Source of the DNA: Baffinella frigidus
Taxonomy: Eukaryota; Cryptophyceae; Cryptomonadales; Baffinellaceae
Reading direction: 5' to 3'
Assembly (NCBI GenBank): GCA_026770585.1
Contig: MU646332.1
Location: forward strand, 376,041-387,971
DNA: 11,931 bases
The notes under the pieces were generated by a model that did not search any database, was not told the DNA's origin, and saw only the letters and a program-made list of their open reading frames with translations. Position numbers and translations under genes: made by a program. Each line of letters begins with the position of its first letter. The first letter of the stretch is position 1. Below, one piece after another: positions 1-5,248 of this stretch.

Positions 1-9
1 CCCAAGGTG

Positions 10-233
10 CTTCTTGTTCTGGTTCTTGTTGTTCTTGTGCTTCTCCTTGTTCTTGTTCTTCTTCTTGTTCTTCTTCTTCTTATTGTTTTTCTTGTTCTTG
101 TTCTTGTTCTTGTTCTGGTTCTTGTTCTTCTTGTTCTTGTTCTTCCTGTTGGTGTTCTTCTTGTTCTTGTTCTTGTTCTGTTTTCCCCCTTCTTCTTCTT
201 CTTCTTCTTCTCCTCCTCCTCCTCCTCCTCCTT
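10..233. repeat. TTCTTG minisatellite running into (TTC)n and (TCC)n
   Basis: A pyrimidine-rich low-complexity tract. The first 170 bases are variants of a TTCTTG hexamer, followed by a clean TTC run near 189-210 and a TCC run near 210-232. Open frames across it encode only Leu/Val/Phe or Ser/Pro homopolymer-like strings, so I do not read it as coding. The tract ends in CTCCTTTATTACTCT (228-242), a 15-mer that recurs exactly at 6229-6243, again just after a TTC-rich run. Confidence 0.9.
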
Positions 234-869
234 TATTACTCTCAAGCCTAGAGATGAGTGATCCAACAGTCTATGCGCCTTGAGACGAGCCCGCCTCGGT
301 TCACTGGAGAGTCCCCACGGTACGCATAGATCATATCTCAGATTTTGGCGTTGGAGCCATTCGTAGTTTTAGGGTTCAAAACACCATAGCACGAATTCCA
401 CCCATTTCCCCCCGCACGGGACGAGACACGGGACACGACACCGCTGAAGGGACGCGTTTTCTGGCGGGGCGTGTGTTGCGGCGGGACGTGACAGCCATCT
501 ATCCACCCTGTGAAGTGTTTTGATCGTTTGGGACTAGCGGATTCGCACCGGTTCAGCAAAAATAGTCACCCCGAAAACACCGCTCTCGAGCCAAGAGGGA
601 ACAACTTAAAAGGTTGTTCAGGACTTTCGCCTGAAAGCCAGGTCCGGATTCCGGACCTGACTGTCTTAGATGTGCCGTGTTCGCTCGAGAGCGGACACCA
701 CCCTAGCTACAATCGCGGCGTAGCACCAGCATCATCAACTTTTTGTAGTGCCTGGTTGATTTTCGTGGCCAACTGGTGCGAAACCCACTCTACTCACTAC
801 CACCGGCGGGGCTCGTAACCTAGGAAATGGGTTCGAAGAAATGGGTGCTAGGAAATTGGTGCTAACTAT
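234..869. other. No gene recognised; unique-looking spacer with small inverted repeats
   Basis: No convincing exon or ORF is seen here. Open frames of 70-100 codons exist on both strands but have no recognisable composition. Visible structure: an inverted pair CCGCTCTCGAGC at 580-591 and its complement at 683-694 (12 bp, about 90 nt loop), and a small hairpin AGGTCCGG/CCGGACCT at 640-658 with a 3-nt loop between those arms. Near 800-870 the sequence begins to show diverged copies of the GGGGCTCGTAACCT motif that precedes the first exon family. Confidence 0.6.
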
Positions 870-951
870 AATCGTGGTGGGGCTGGCAACCTGCAGGCGG
901 CGAAGAAGAAGCTCGGGGAGTCGTAAGCGCTCATCGAGAAACTGCACGCCC
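870..951 (+). pseudogene. Broken copy 1 of the KKKLEE helical exon
   Basis: This copy begins with the shared ATCGTGGTGGGGCT(G/C)GCAACCTGCAG block and continues as AAKKKLGES, then a TAA stop where the intact copy has a Gln codon. After the stop, ALIEKLHAQ is still recognisable. The copy breaks off inside the HAQ codons and runs into a 16-bp direct repeat. One Glu is also changed to Gly. The in-frame stop and missing 3' end with its donor mark it as a dead exon fragment. Its function, and that of the family, is unknown. Confidence 0.6.
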
Positions 952-987
952 AGACATAATCTGTCCCACCAAGACATAATCTGTCCC
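952..987. repeat. Direct repeat AGACATAATCTGTCCC, two copies
   Basis: The 16-mer occurs at 952-967 and 972-987, offset 20 bp, exactly where the first exon copy is truncated. Shortly after, the 12-mer GCTATCTTACGC occurs at 988-999 and 1050-1061. These look like small tandem-duplication scars at a breakpoint. Confidence 0.75.
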
Positions 988-1099
988 GCTATCTTACGCT
1001 TCCGACGCCGAAGATAAGGGTGTATATGCTATTTTAGGCATACAATGATGCTATCTTACGCCTTTTTATGTGGACATATTCTGGCATGTTCCGAGATGG

Positions 1100-1150
1100 A
1101 ATCGTGGTGGGGCTCGCAACCTGCAGGCGGCGAAGAAGAAGCTCGAGGAG
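1100..1150 (+). pseudogene. Truncated copy 2 of the KKKLEE exon
   Basis: The acceptor-side block GGGGCTCGCAACCTGCAG is followed by GCGGCGAAGAAGAAGCTC, encoding AAKKKLEE. Similarity to the intact copy then ends after about eight codons at GAGGAGGCGAG, and no donor follows. It is a 5' fragment of the exon with its upstream flank, which indicates that the duplicated unit included intron sequence and not only exon. Confidence 0.6.
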
Positions 1151-1182
1151 GCGAGACTCCTCTAATTTAAAACCGTTGGATT

Positions 1183-1251
1183 CAATGAAAATTACTACAC
1201 GAATGCTGTAATATTACTAGTAAAACTCATTGTGTGCAGTAAATTTCGTTG
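1183..1251. mobile_element. 69-bp element with terminal inverted repeats, copy 1
   Basis: Left end CAATGAAAATTACTACAC (1183-1200) and right end GTGTGCAGTAAATTTCGTTG (1232-1251) are imperfect inverted repeats of about 18-20 bp around an AT-rich centre containing GTAATATTACTAG. A second full-length copy lies at 7009-7076 and a single-end remnant at 2202-2216. Size, terminal inverted repeats and dispersed copies fit a very small MITE-like or foldback element. There is no coding capacity and no clear target-site duplication. Confidence 0.55.
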
Positions 1252-1285
1252 CCAGATTTTTTCAAATTATAACCGTTTTCCTATG

Positions 1286-1338
1286 AAATCGTTGGTGCTC
1301 GTATCCTGCAGGCGGTAAAGAAGAAACTTGAGGAGTCG
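1286..1338 (+). pseudogene. Truncated copy 3 of the KKKLEE exon
   Basis: ATCGTTGGTGCTCGTATCCTGCAG is followed by GCGGTAAAGAAGAAACTTGAGGAGTCG, reading AVKKKLEESS. Similarity then gives way to CAAAGTTGAC, and the frame closes at a TGA. One Ala is replaced by Val and several third positions differ from the intact copy. The 3' half and the donor are missing, so it is a degenerate partial duplicate. Confidence 0.55.
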
Positions 1339-1405
1339 TCCGCGCAAAGTTGACAGATTTGTGGGTGAGTTGACTTTGAAAAGAGGCCAATTTGATGCAC
1401 AGGCC

Positions 1406-1477
1406 ATCGTGGCGGGGATCGTAACCTCGTTGGTGGGGCTCGTAACCTTAAATCGTGGTGGGGCTCGCAACCTGCAG
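1406..1477 (+). repeat. Three tandem partial copies of the exon's upstream block
   Basis: ATCGTGGCGGGGATCGTAACC (1406-1426), GTTGGTGGGGCTCGTAACC (1429-1447) and ATCGTGGTGGGGCTCGCAACC (1452-1472) are serial copies of the same 19-21-mer. The last one ends in CTGCAG, the candidate splice acceptor for 1478-1555. The block is also open in the exon frame (RGGARNLQ), so the exon could start further upstream than 1478. Confidence 0.7.
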
Positions 1478-1555
1478 GCGGCGAAGAAGAAGCTCGAGGA
1501 GTCGCAGGCGCTCATCGAGAAACTGCACGCCCAAGGCCGGAAAGCCGCCGATAAG
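1478..1555 (+). CDS. Candidate internal exon, Lys/Glu/Ala-rich helix (best copy of its family)
   Basis: This is a 78-nt block between CCTGCAG (acceptor) and AAG/GTATTA (donor), exactly 26 codons, phase 0 at both ends. It encodes AAKKKLEESQALIEKL followed by HAQGRKAADK. The composition and the spacing of Leu/Ile/Ala suggest an amphipathic or coiled-coil helix; no named domain is recognised. Support for coding: the second half is duplicated at 1751-1801 with five base differences, all synonymous, and third positions are mostly G or C. The downstream sequence GTATTATTAACCCTAAAA is AT-rich and intron-like. The exon could start upstream at RGGARNLQ. Parent protein unknown. Confidence 0.5.
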
Positions 1556-1611
1556 GTATTATTAACCCTAAAAGCATTGTTAATACCCTAAAACTATTCT
1601 TAATTGCTGAA

Positions 1612-1651
1612 ACTAAATGGCTCCAACTCCAAGCCGAAAGCCGCCGATAAG
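1612..1651 (+). pseudogene. Small fragment of the exon 3' end with donor
   Basis: AAATGGCTCCAACTCCAAGC is followed by GAAAGCCGCCGATAAG and GTACGA, i.e. the KAADK end of the exon and a donor-like GT. The same arrangement recurs at 1826-1850 (AAATGGCTCCAACTG, then TCGCCGACAAG and GTACC). Each near-intact exon copy is therefore followed by its own short echo of the exon end, a tandem unit of exon, short intron-like spacer and exon-end fragment. Confidence 0.5.
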
Positions 1652-1750
1652 GTACGACGCCAGGTTCTTGGAAGGGGTCGCCAAAAGTCAATTCCCCGAA
1701 GGACTAAGGGGGAATTGTTTACTTTGGGGATAGTTCGGCGCCCAAAAGCG

Positions 1751-1801
1751 CAAGCGCTCATCGAGAAACTGCACGCCCAAGGCCGCAAGGCCGCTGACAA
1801 G
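1751..1801 (+). CDS. Candidate exon 3' half, second copy (QALIEKL...AADK)
   Basis: It reads QALIEKLHAQGRKAADK in frame and ends AAG/GTGTTA, a donor at the same place as in the 1478-1555 copy. Compared with that copy it has five differences (CAG/CAA, CGG/CGC, AAA/AAG, GCC/GCT, GAT/GAC) and none changes an amino acid. The AAKKKLEES half is replaced by other sequence (…CGGCGCCCAAAAG…), and no strong acceptor AG lies right before it. The ORF is open upstream from 1604. It may be a shortened alternative exon or a recent remnant of a functional one. Confidence 0.4.
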
Positions 1802-1825
1802 GTGTTATACACCCTAAAACTCAGA

Positions 1826-1850
1826 AATGGCTCCAACTGTCGCCGACAAG
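1826..1850 (+). pseudogene. Echo of the exon end downstream of copy 6
   Basis: GAAATGGCTCCAACTG is followed by TCGCCGACAAG and GTACC, i.e. ADK plus a donor-like GT. It parallels 1612-1651 and shows that the tandem unit, including its intron-like spacer (GT.TTATACCCTAAAACT), was duplicated as a whole. Confidence 0.4.
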
Positions 1851-1927
1851 GTACCGCCAGCATCCTGCAACCGCTTACCCTTCGAGGCTGGAAAGGGGGG
1901 CATTTTAAAAGTGGGATTGTTGGGTTT

Positions 1928-2129
1928 GTAGAGCGTTTGCGGTAATTGTTGTCCGTTTTGAAAGTGCGATTTTCCGATTTTACGGTTTTTTAAAATGTTG
2001 TAAAGGTCGTTGAATGTTTTAAATGGACACTTCTCTGGTACAAATGAATCGGGGGGGGGAGCAAATGAAAACCGGAAAACCGGAAAATCGCACTTTCAAA
2101 ACGGACAACAATTACCGCAAACGCTCTAC
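1928..2129. repeat. Long inverted repeat with perfect 49-bp arms
   Basis: Bases 1928-1976 and 2081-2129 are exact reverse complements (49 of 49), separated by 104 nt. Beyond the perfect arms, the loop-proximal sequence (ATTTTACGG against CCGG and AAAAC motifs) continues as an imperfect stem. The loop contains a run of nine G at 2051-2059. A transcript from either strand could fold into a strong hairpin. There are no ORFs or transposase remnants inside. It could be a foldback element or a recent inverted duplication. Confidence 0.9.
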
Positions 2130-2144
2130 CAGCCACGGGCGGGC

Positions 2145-2186
2145 TTGGTCACGTTTCCGGCGGATATCCGCCGGTAACGTGACCAA
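2145..2186. repeat. 42-bp near-perfect palindrome
   Basis: It is centred on GATATC (2163-2168), with arms TTGGTCACGTT.CCGGCG and a single mismatched pair (T2156 and T2175). It has no loop, so it is cruciform-prone. It sits 16 bp after the right arm of the 49-bp inverted repeat. Confidence 0.9.
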
Positions 2187-2201
2187 ACGCGACTATGTGT
2201 G

Positions 2202-2216
2202 TGAAAATTACTACAC
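2202..2216. mobile_element. Single-end remnant of the 68-69-bp TIR element
   Basis: GAAAATTACTACACA matches the left terminal repeat of the elements at 1183-1251 and 7009-7076. The interior and right end are absent. Confidence 0.35.
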
Positions 2217-2300
2217 ACCACCCCACGTGTAAAGGACGCACAATTTTAACACACGCACGTTTCTAGCGCCGAGTGGTACTTGGACGATAGAGGTGAGAGT

Positions 2301-2406
2301 GTATCCCTTAAGTGGCGGACGGGTGATTATTCGCCCTAACTCGCCCTAGGGAGGCCCTAGGTCCCTACCGTAGGCCGTATGAGCCTACTCGCCACTTAAG
2401 GGATAC
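2301..2406. repeat. Foldback with perfect 17-bp arms
   Basis: GTATCCCTTAAGTGGCG (2301-2317) and its exact complement (2390-2406) enclose 72 nt. The interior is itself repetitive (two TCGCCCTA, two CCCTAGG) and contains CCTACCGTAGG (2364-2374). It may be a small non-autonomous foldback element. No coding sequence is present. Confidence 0.85.
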
Positions 2407-2410
2407 TTTG

Positions 2411-2440
2411 GAAGCCGAAGGCCGGAAAGCAGCCGACAAG
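2411..2440 (+). pseudogene. Terminal fragment of the KKKLEE exon family
   Basis: It reads EAEGRKAADK and then AAG/GCATTT, so the position of the GT donor is GC. It abuts the foldback on one side and a telomere-like array 34 bp downstream. Only the last ten codons of the exon are recognisable. GC donors do exist in eukaryotes, but with no exon body this is best read as a relic. Confidence 0.45.
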
Positions 2441-2474
2441 GCATTTCACGATTCCTCCGGGAACCCTGGATCAG

Positions 2475-2558
2475 CCCTAAACCCTAAACCCTAAACCCTA
2501 AACCCTAAACCCTAAACCCTAAACCCTAAACCCTAAACCCTAAACCCTAAACCCTAAA
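2475..2558. repeat. Interstitial telomere-like array (CCCTAAA)x12
   Basis: There are twelve exact tandem copies of CCCTAAA, followed to about 2620 by degenerate derivatives (CCCTGAA, CACTCAA, CACTAAA, CAAATACTAAA). The array is internal, with complex sequence on both sides, so it is an interstitial telomeric sequence and not a chromosome end. The decay on one side only suggests the array grows or is maintained from the left. Confidence 0.9.
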
Positions 2559-2620
2559 CCCAAACCCCTGAACCCTCAACACTCAACACTAAACACCAAA
2601 TACTAAACACAGAACCCTGA

Positions 2621-2890
2621 ATGCAGGTAGTCATGATCGAAAAAAACATCAGATGGATGTACACCGGCCACAACAACAGGTGCTCCCGATACCTATCTCT
2701 GGAAAATGACTCCAGAAAATGGATTGAGGAGGTGTTTGCCCGGCAGAGCCACTTGACTGGGCCATTTTTTGCCTCTCCACCACATAAGGTGGTGATGGTC
2801 CAAAAGAACATGAGATGGATGTACACCGGCCACAACAACAGGTTCTCCACAAACCTATCTCTGCTTATTTCGGGCCTGGGAGCTTTGTAA
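2621..2890 (+). other. Small ORF with an in-frame internal duplication; coding status uncertain
   Basis: This 89-codon frame contains two copies of a 26-residue unit, offset 162 bp (54 codons): VVMIEKNIRWMYTGHNNR with CSRYLSL, and VVMVQKNMRWMYTGHNNR with FSTNLSL (2625-2701 and 2787-2863). The copies differ at 10 of 77 bases: four in third positions, four in first, two in second. The offset keeps the frame, but this pattern does not clearly show selection. The minus strand is also open across both copies (WPVYIHLMFF motif). It may be part of a larger interspersed element. No family is recognised. Confidence 0.4.
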
Positions 2891-2906
2891 ATTCCTTTCG
2901 TAGGAC

Positions 2907-2937
2907 CCTACGGTAGGACATGCCTAGGGACCTAGGG
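2907..2937. repeat. CCTACGGTAGG / CCTAGGGACCTAGGG palindromic motif cluster
   Basis: CCTACGGTAGG (2907-2917) is followed by CCTAGGGACCTAGGG (2923-2937). The 11-bp word CCTAC(C/G)GTAGG also occurs at 2364-2374, 4429-4439 and 5598-5608, usually near CCTAGG. A weaker form, CCTACGTACGATAGG, lies near 10150. Confidence 0.75.
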
Positions 2938-3255
2938 CGTTGCTATGGGGGTGGATAGATGGACGATACACGTTAAAGTGGAGCGTTCCTGGTCCTGTGG
3001 CTGCTCCTGAACCCCCCCTTCGATTTCAGGGCAGTTAGCATACGGTACCAGGTGCACCGGACTCCCCCCCCTCCCCCCCAATGTCAGGATGGTCAGCGTA
3101 CCAATACGTATTGGCGTCTTCACTGGCGCCTGACACCTGCCCCCTTCCCCCTTGACCCTGACTCCTGACCCTGACTCCTGACCCTGACTCCGGACCCTGA
3201 CTCCTGACCCTGACTCCTGACTGACTCCTGACGGATGCACGTCCCGCGTGGCTAG

Positions 3256-3295
3256 TCAGGTGTCCCATCTTTTTCTGGCCCCTGTCACCTGACTC
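3256..3295 (+). pseudogene. Degenerate acceptor plus exon start, copy 1
   Basis: CCGCGTGGCTAG is followed by TCAGGTGTCCCATC, which aligns with the start of the exon at 3633-3710 (one base, then CTG GTG TCC). The match fades after three or four codons, and the frame runs into the satellite and a TGA. Confidence 0.4.
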
Positions 3296-3357
3296 CTGAC
3301 TCCTGACTCCTGAAACCTGAAACCTGACTCTTGCCTGACTCTGTCCCGCGTAGGCAG

Positions 3358-3389
3358 CCTGGTGTCCGTGGATGAGTGTGCTGACACCT
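3358..3389 (+). pseudogene. Acceptor plus exon start, copy 2 (LVSVDE)
   Basis: CCGCGTAGGCAG is followed by C CTG GTG TCC GTG GAT GAG, reading LVSVDECAD and then TGA. Compared with the full exon, LVSVDE is kept with a GAC/GAT silent change and GAA/GAG, then the sequence drops into the TGACACC satellite. Confidence 0.5.
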
Positions 3390-3428
3390 GACTCCTGATT
3401 GCTGACTGACTCTTTTCTTCGAGACTAG

Positions 3429-3459
3429 CCTGGTGCCCCTGGCCAAGTTTGCGGACCCC
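3429..3459 (+). pseudogene. Acceptor plus exon start, copy 3 (LVPLAKFAD)
   Basis: The pyrimidine-rich TCTTTTCTTCGAGACTAG is followed by C CTG GTG CCC CTG GCC AAG TTT GCG GAC, then CCC TGA. It has the same length and phase as copy 2 but a diverged sequence (LVPLAKFAD against LVSVDEFVED). Confidence 0.45.
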
Positions 3460-3632
3460 TGACCCCTGACACCTGACACCTGACTGCTGACCCCTGACAC
3501 CTGACACCTGACACCTGACTGCTGACACCTGACACCTGACTGCTGACTGCTGAATGCTGACTCCTGACTCCTGACTCCTGACACCTGACTGCTGACTGCT
3601 GACTGCTGACTGACTGACTCCCTGCTGGGCAG

Positions 3633-3710
3633 TCTGGTGTCCGTGGACGAATTCGTGGAGGACGGGCACATGCGGTGCGTGCCTGCCGAGTTCGTCGTCG
3701 TCGCCACCCG
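3633..3710 (+). CDS. Candidate exon LVSVDEFVEDGHMRC...AEFVVV
   Basis: This is a 78-nt block after TGCTGGGCAG and before the donor CCCG/GTGCTC. It begins with one base completing a codon, then LVSVDEFVEDGHMRCVP and AEFVVVAT, and ends with two bases of an Arg codon (phase 2 intron on both sides). Third positions are almost all G or C. Three earlier acceptor plus exon-start copies lie upstream in the satellite. Spliced over the CT-repeat intron 3711-3954, the CG plus G restores CGG (Arg) and continues in the open frame of the next exon. No known domain is recognised. Confidence 0.45.
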
Positions 3711-3743
3711 GTGCTCTCTCTCTCTCTCCCTCAGACACACACA

Positions 3744-3803
<60 letters not shown>

Positions 3804-3954
3804 CGCGCGCTCTCTTTCTCGCTCTCTTTCTCTCTATCCATCTCTATCTCTGTCCATCTCTCTCTCTCGCTCACTCTCTCTTTCTCTCTCTCTCTCCCTC
3901 TCTCGCGCGCGCTCGCTCGCTCTCTCTTTCTCTCTCTCTCTCTCTCTTGTACAG
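3711..3954 (+). other. Candidate 244-nt intron made almost entirely of CT microsatellite
   Basis: It starts GTGCTCTC and ends TCTTGTACAG. In between are CTCTCT runs with minor ACACAC, CGCGC and CTTTC interruptions. The pyrimidine content gives an extreme polypyrimidine tract before the AG. The exon end before the donor (GCCGAGTTCGTCGTCGTCG) is repeated after the acceptor as GCCGAATTTGTCGTCGTCG, with two base differences. This suggests a tandem duplication that enclosed the repeat. Confidence 0.45.
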
Positions 3955-4087
3955 GCCGAATTTGTCGTCGTCGTGTGGGGTCGCTCCCGGGGGCCTCATT
4001 CACATGGAGTACCCGGCTTATAATCCACCGTTCCCGCTGAGTAGAGCGCGTTCCACGCACCTGCCACACCACAGCCTCAAACGTTGA
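3955..4087 (+). CDS. Candidate terminal exon with stop (…GGLIHMEYPAYNPPF…)
   Basis: It follows the acceptor TTGTACAG. With one base used to finish the previous Arg codon, the frame reads PNLSSSCGVAPGG, LIHMEYPAYNPPFPLS, then RARSTHLPHHSLKR, with TGA at 4085-4087 (43 codons). The same block also carries the AEFVVV-like duplicate in another frame, which closes earlier at TTA TAA near 4019-4024. The phase produced by splicing 3710 to 3955 selects the first reading, which has the better codon composition around GGC CTC ATT CAC ATG GAG TAC. There is no known homologue I can name. Whether the true protein ends here or splices on is uncertain. Confidence 0.35.
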
Positions 4088-4136
4088 CATTTCGGCGCCA
4101 CCACCAACAACTTACCTTTTTTTACATTGCTGGATT

Positions 4137-4278
4137 GTTTGGGGTGAGAGAGAAAGTAATTTTACTGAAAACGTCTGGGGGGAGAGTGAAAGTAACTTTA
4201 CGCGAAACGTTTGGGGGGGGGAAGAAAGTAACTTTACTGAAAACGTTTGGGGGGGGAGAAAGCAACGCTACTGAAAAC
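4137..4278. repeat. 36-bp tandem repeat, four units
   Basis: The units are 4137-4172, 4173-4208, 4209-4244 (36 bp each) and 4245-4278 (34 bp). Each has GT(T/C)TGGGGGGGAGAGAAA, then GTAACTTTACTGAAAAC. The period is a multiple of three, so the + frame is open (KVTLLKTFGGG-like), but the last unit changes frame by its 2-nt deletion. Diverged relatives lie near 4520-4560 and 4640-4680. Confidence 0.85.
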
Positions 4279-4291
4279 GTTTCTGAAACGC

Positions 4292-4740
4292 GCGGGATGG
4301 CACGGCAGATTCAGGTCCCGTAGAGCGCTTTCTACCCACACAGCGGGCTACGAGGGGATTTTCGGGCACTCAGTGCCCGAGTTTCCGTTACCTTATCCGT
4401 AGGAACCCCCCTTTGTCCCTACGGGTTGCCTACCGTAGGGTCCTAGGTCTCATCGCTTAGGGGTTATTCAAAATCCCTTCAAAGTCCGCTGTGTGGTCAA
4501 CCGACTGCTGGTTTCTTTTCGGAGGGAGAAACAATAAGTTGACTGAAAAAAATGGGGGGGGGGGCAAGGGGGTTGTAAAACCGCGGGATGGCACGGCAGA
4601 TACAAGACGCGTAGAGCTCTTTCTACATAACCGACGGCTTGTTTGTTTTGTTGGGAGGGAGAAAGTTGGGGGGGGTGTTGTGTTTTTGAAAAAGCGCGGG
4701 ATGGCACGGCAGGTACAAGACAGACCCGCGTTTCGCGGAG
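4292..4740. repeat. Interspersed tandem family with 17-mer GCGGGATGGCACGGCAG
   Basis: The 17-mer is exact at 4292-4308, 4583-4599 and 4696-4712. The first two copies continue with CGTAGAGC.CTTTCTAC, and the later ones are preceded by GGAGGGAGAAA, a G-run and GAAAA, like the 36-bp units upstream. A larger composite unit (G-run block plus 17-mer plus TAGAGC block) has been duplicated three times with indels. Between copies lie a TCGGGCACT/AGTGCCCGA hairpin with a 1-nt loop (4362-4380) and CCTACCGTAGG (4429-4439). No gene is seen. Confidence 0.75.
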
Positions 4741-4779
4741 GTTGCCTCGGACATTGGGGTACTCACCCCCTCTACGCTA

Positions 4780-4910
4780 GACCTGAGTGTGGGCAATCGC
4801 ATCGATTCGCTTTACAAAAAAGGCCGGATTTCCGGCCGTTGCTCCAAAAGTTGACAGAATTTCAAGGGAAATTGTCGAAATTGACTTTTGCGATTGCTTC
4901 CACTCAGGTC
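4780..4910. repeat. Foldback element with nested hairpin
   Basis: GACCTGAGTGTGGGCAATCGCA (from 4780) and GCGATTGCTTCCACTCAGGTC (to 4910) are imperfect inverted repeats of about 21 bp with a few mismatches. Inside is the hairpin GGCCGGA/TCCGGCC (4822-4837), plus a CAAAAGTTGAC and TTGACTTTTG pair. It is 131 bp long and non-coding, consistent with a small foldback or MITE-like element. Confidence 0.65.
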
Positions 4911-5248
4911 GAGCGCAGCCTCTCAAAGCCCGATTCAGTCCCCCCAATCTCGCGCGCCCGGGCCCTTTTCCACGCCAAAATTGATATATATTCGCACCCA
5001 CGAACCTGCGTATCAGCTTGATTATGGTACCGCCTACCACCAACCTGAAACAGCTTAAAACAAGTTTGCGGGCTGTAGTAGTTTGCACCAGAGGGTCACT
5101 TTAGAGAGCACCTGTCCATATATGCACGAACCCACGGCTTACTTGGATGTATCCATTTTTTTTCATAGACAGAGGAGCATGTTGGAGTGAAGGGTGTGAT
5201 ATGGTTCAGGAGGTTAGGGTTCAGGAGGAAAGGGTTCCGTACGAACGC

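Larger units (their letters stand above)
3145..3625. repeat. TGACNCC minisatellite in several blocks
   Basis: Heptamer-like units TGACTCC, TGACCC(T), TGACACC and TGACTGC are repeated in blocks at about 3155-3235, 3285-3340, 3385-3410 and 3450-3625. Between blocks lie short conserved islands with CCGCG(T)..GC(T/C)AG and CTGGTGTCC. The array is pyrimidine-biased and reads as intronic or spacer satellite. Minus-strand frames through it give only QQSGVRSQ-type strings, and I discard those. Confidence 0.85.

Noticed and set aside
7-283. Open frames of 84-89 codons through the TTCTTG/TTC/TCC tract
   Set aside because: They encode only Leu/Val or Phe/Leu/Ser/Pro strings, and several frames are open at once, as expected for a simple repeat.
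820-850. GGTTCGAA as a tRNA T-arm
   Set aside because: No acceptor stem, anticodon arm or D-arm can be built around it.
2475-2558. A real chromosome end
   Set aside because: Complex, exon-like sequence lies on both sides, and other telomere-like blocks have the opposite orientation.
3256-3744. Minus-strand ORFs of 150-160 codons with QQSGVRSQ-like repeats
   Set aside because: They are translations of the 7-bp minisatellite. Two frames are open in parallel, and the codon pattern follows the repeat.
3637-4090. Long + and - frames of Ser/Leu or Arg/Glu across the CT tract
   Set aside because: Dinucleotide repeats lack stops in these frames. The CT tract fits better as an intron.
4137-4278. 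CRISPR-like regular 36-bp repeats
   Set aside because: The units are contiguous with no spacers, and the context is eukaryotic satellite DNA.
4777-5088. ORFs of 100-176 codons on both strands over 4491-5088
   Set aside because: They cross the foldback at 4780-4910 and G-run satellites, and have no recognisable motif or splice support.
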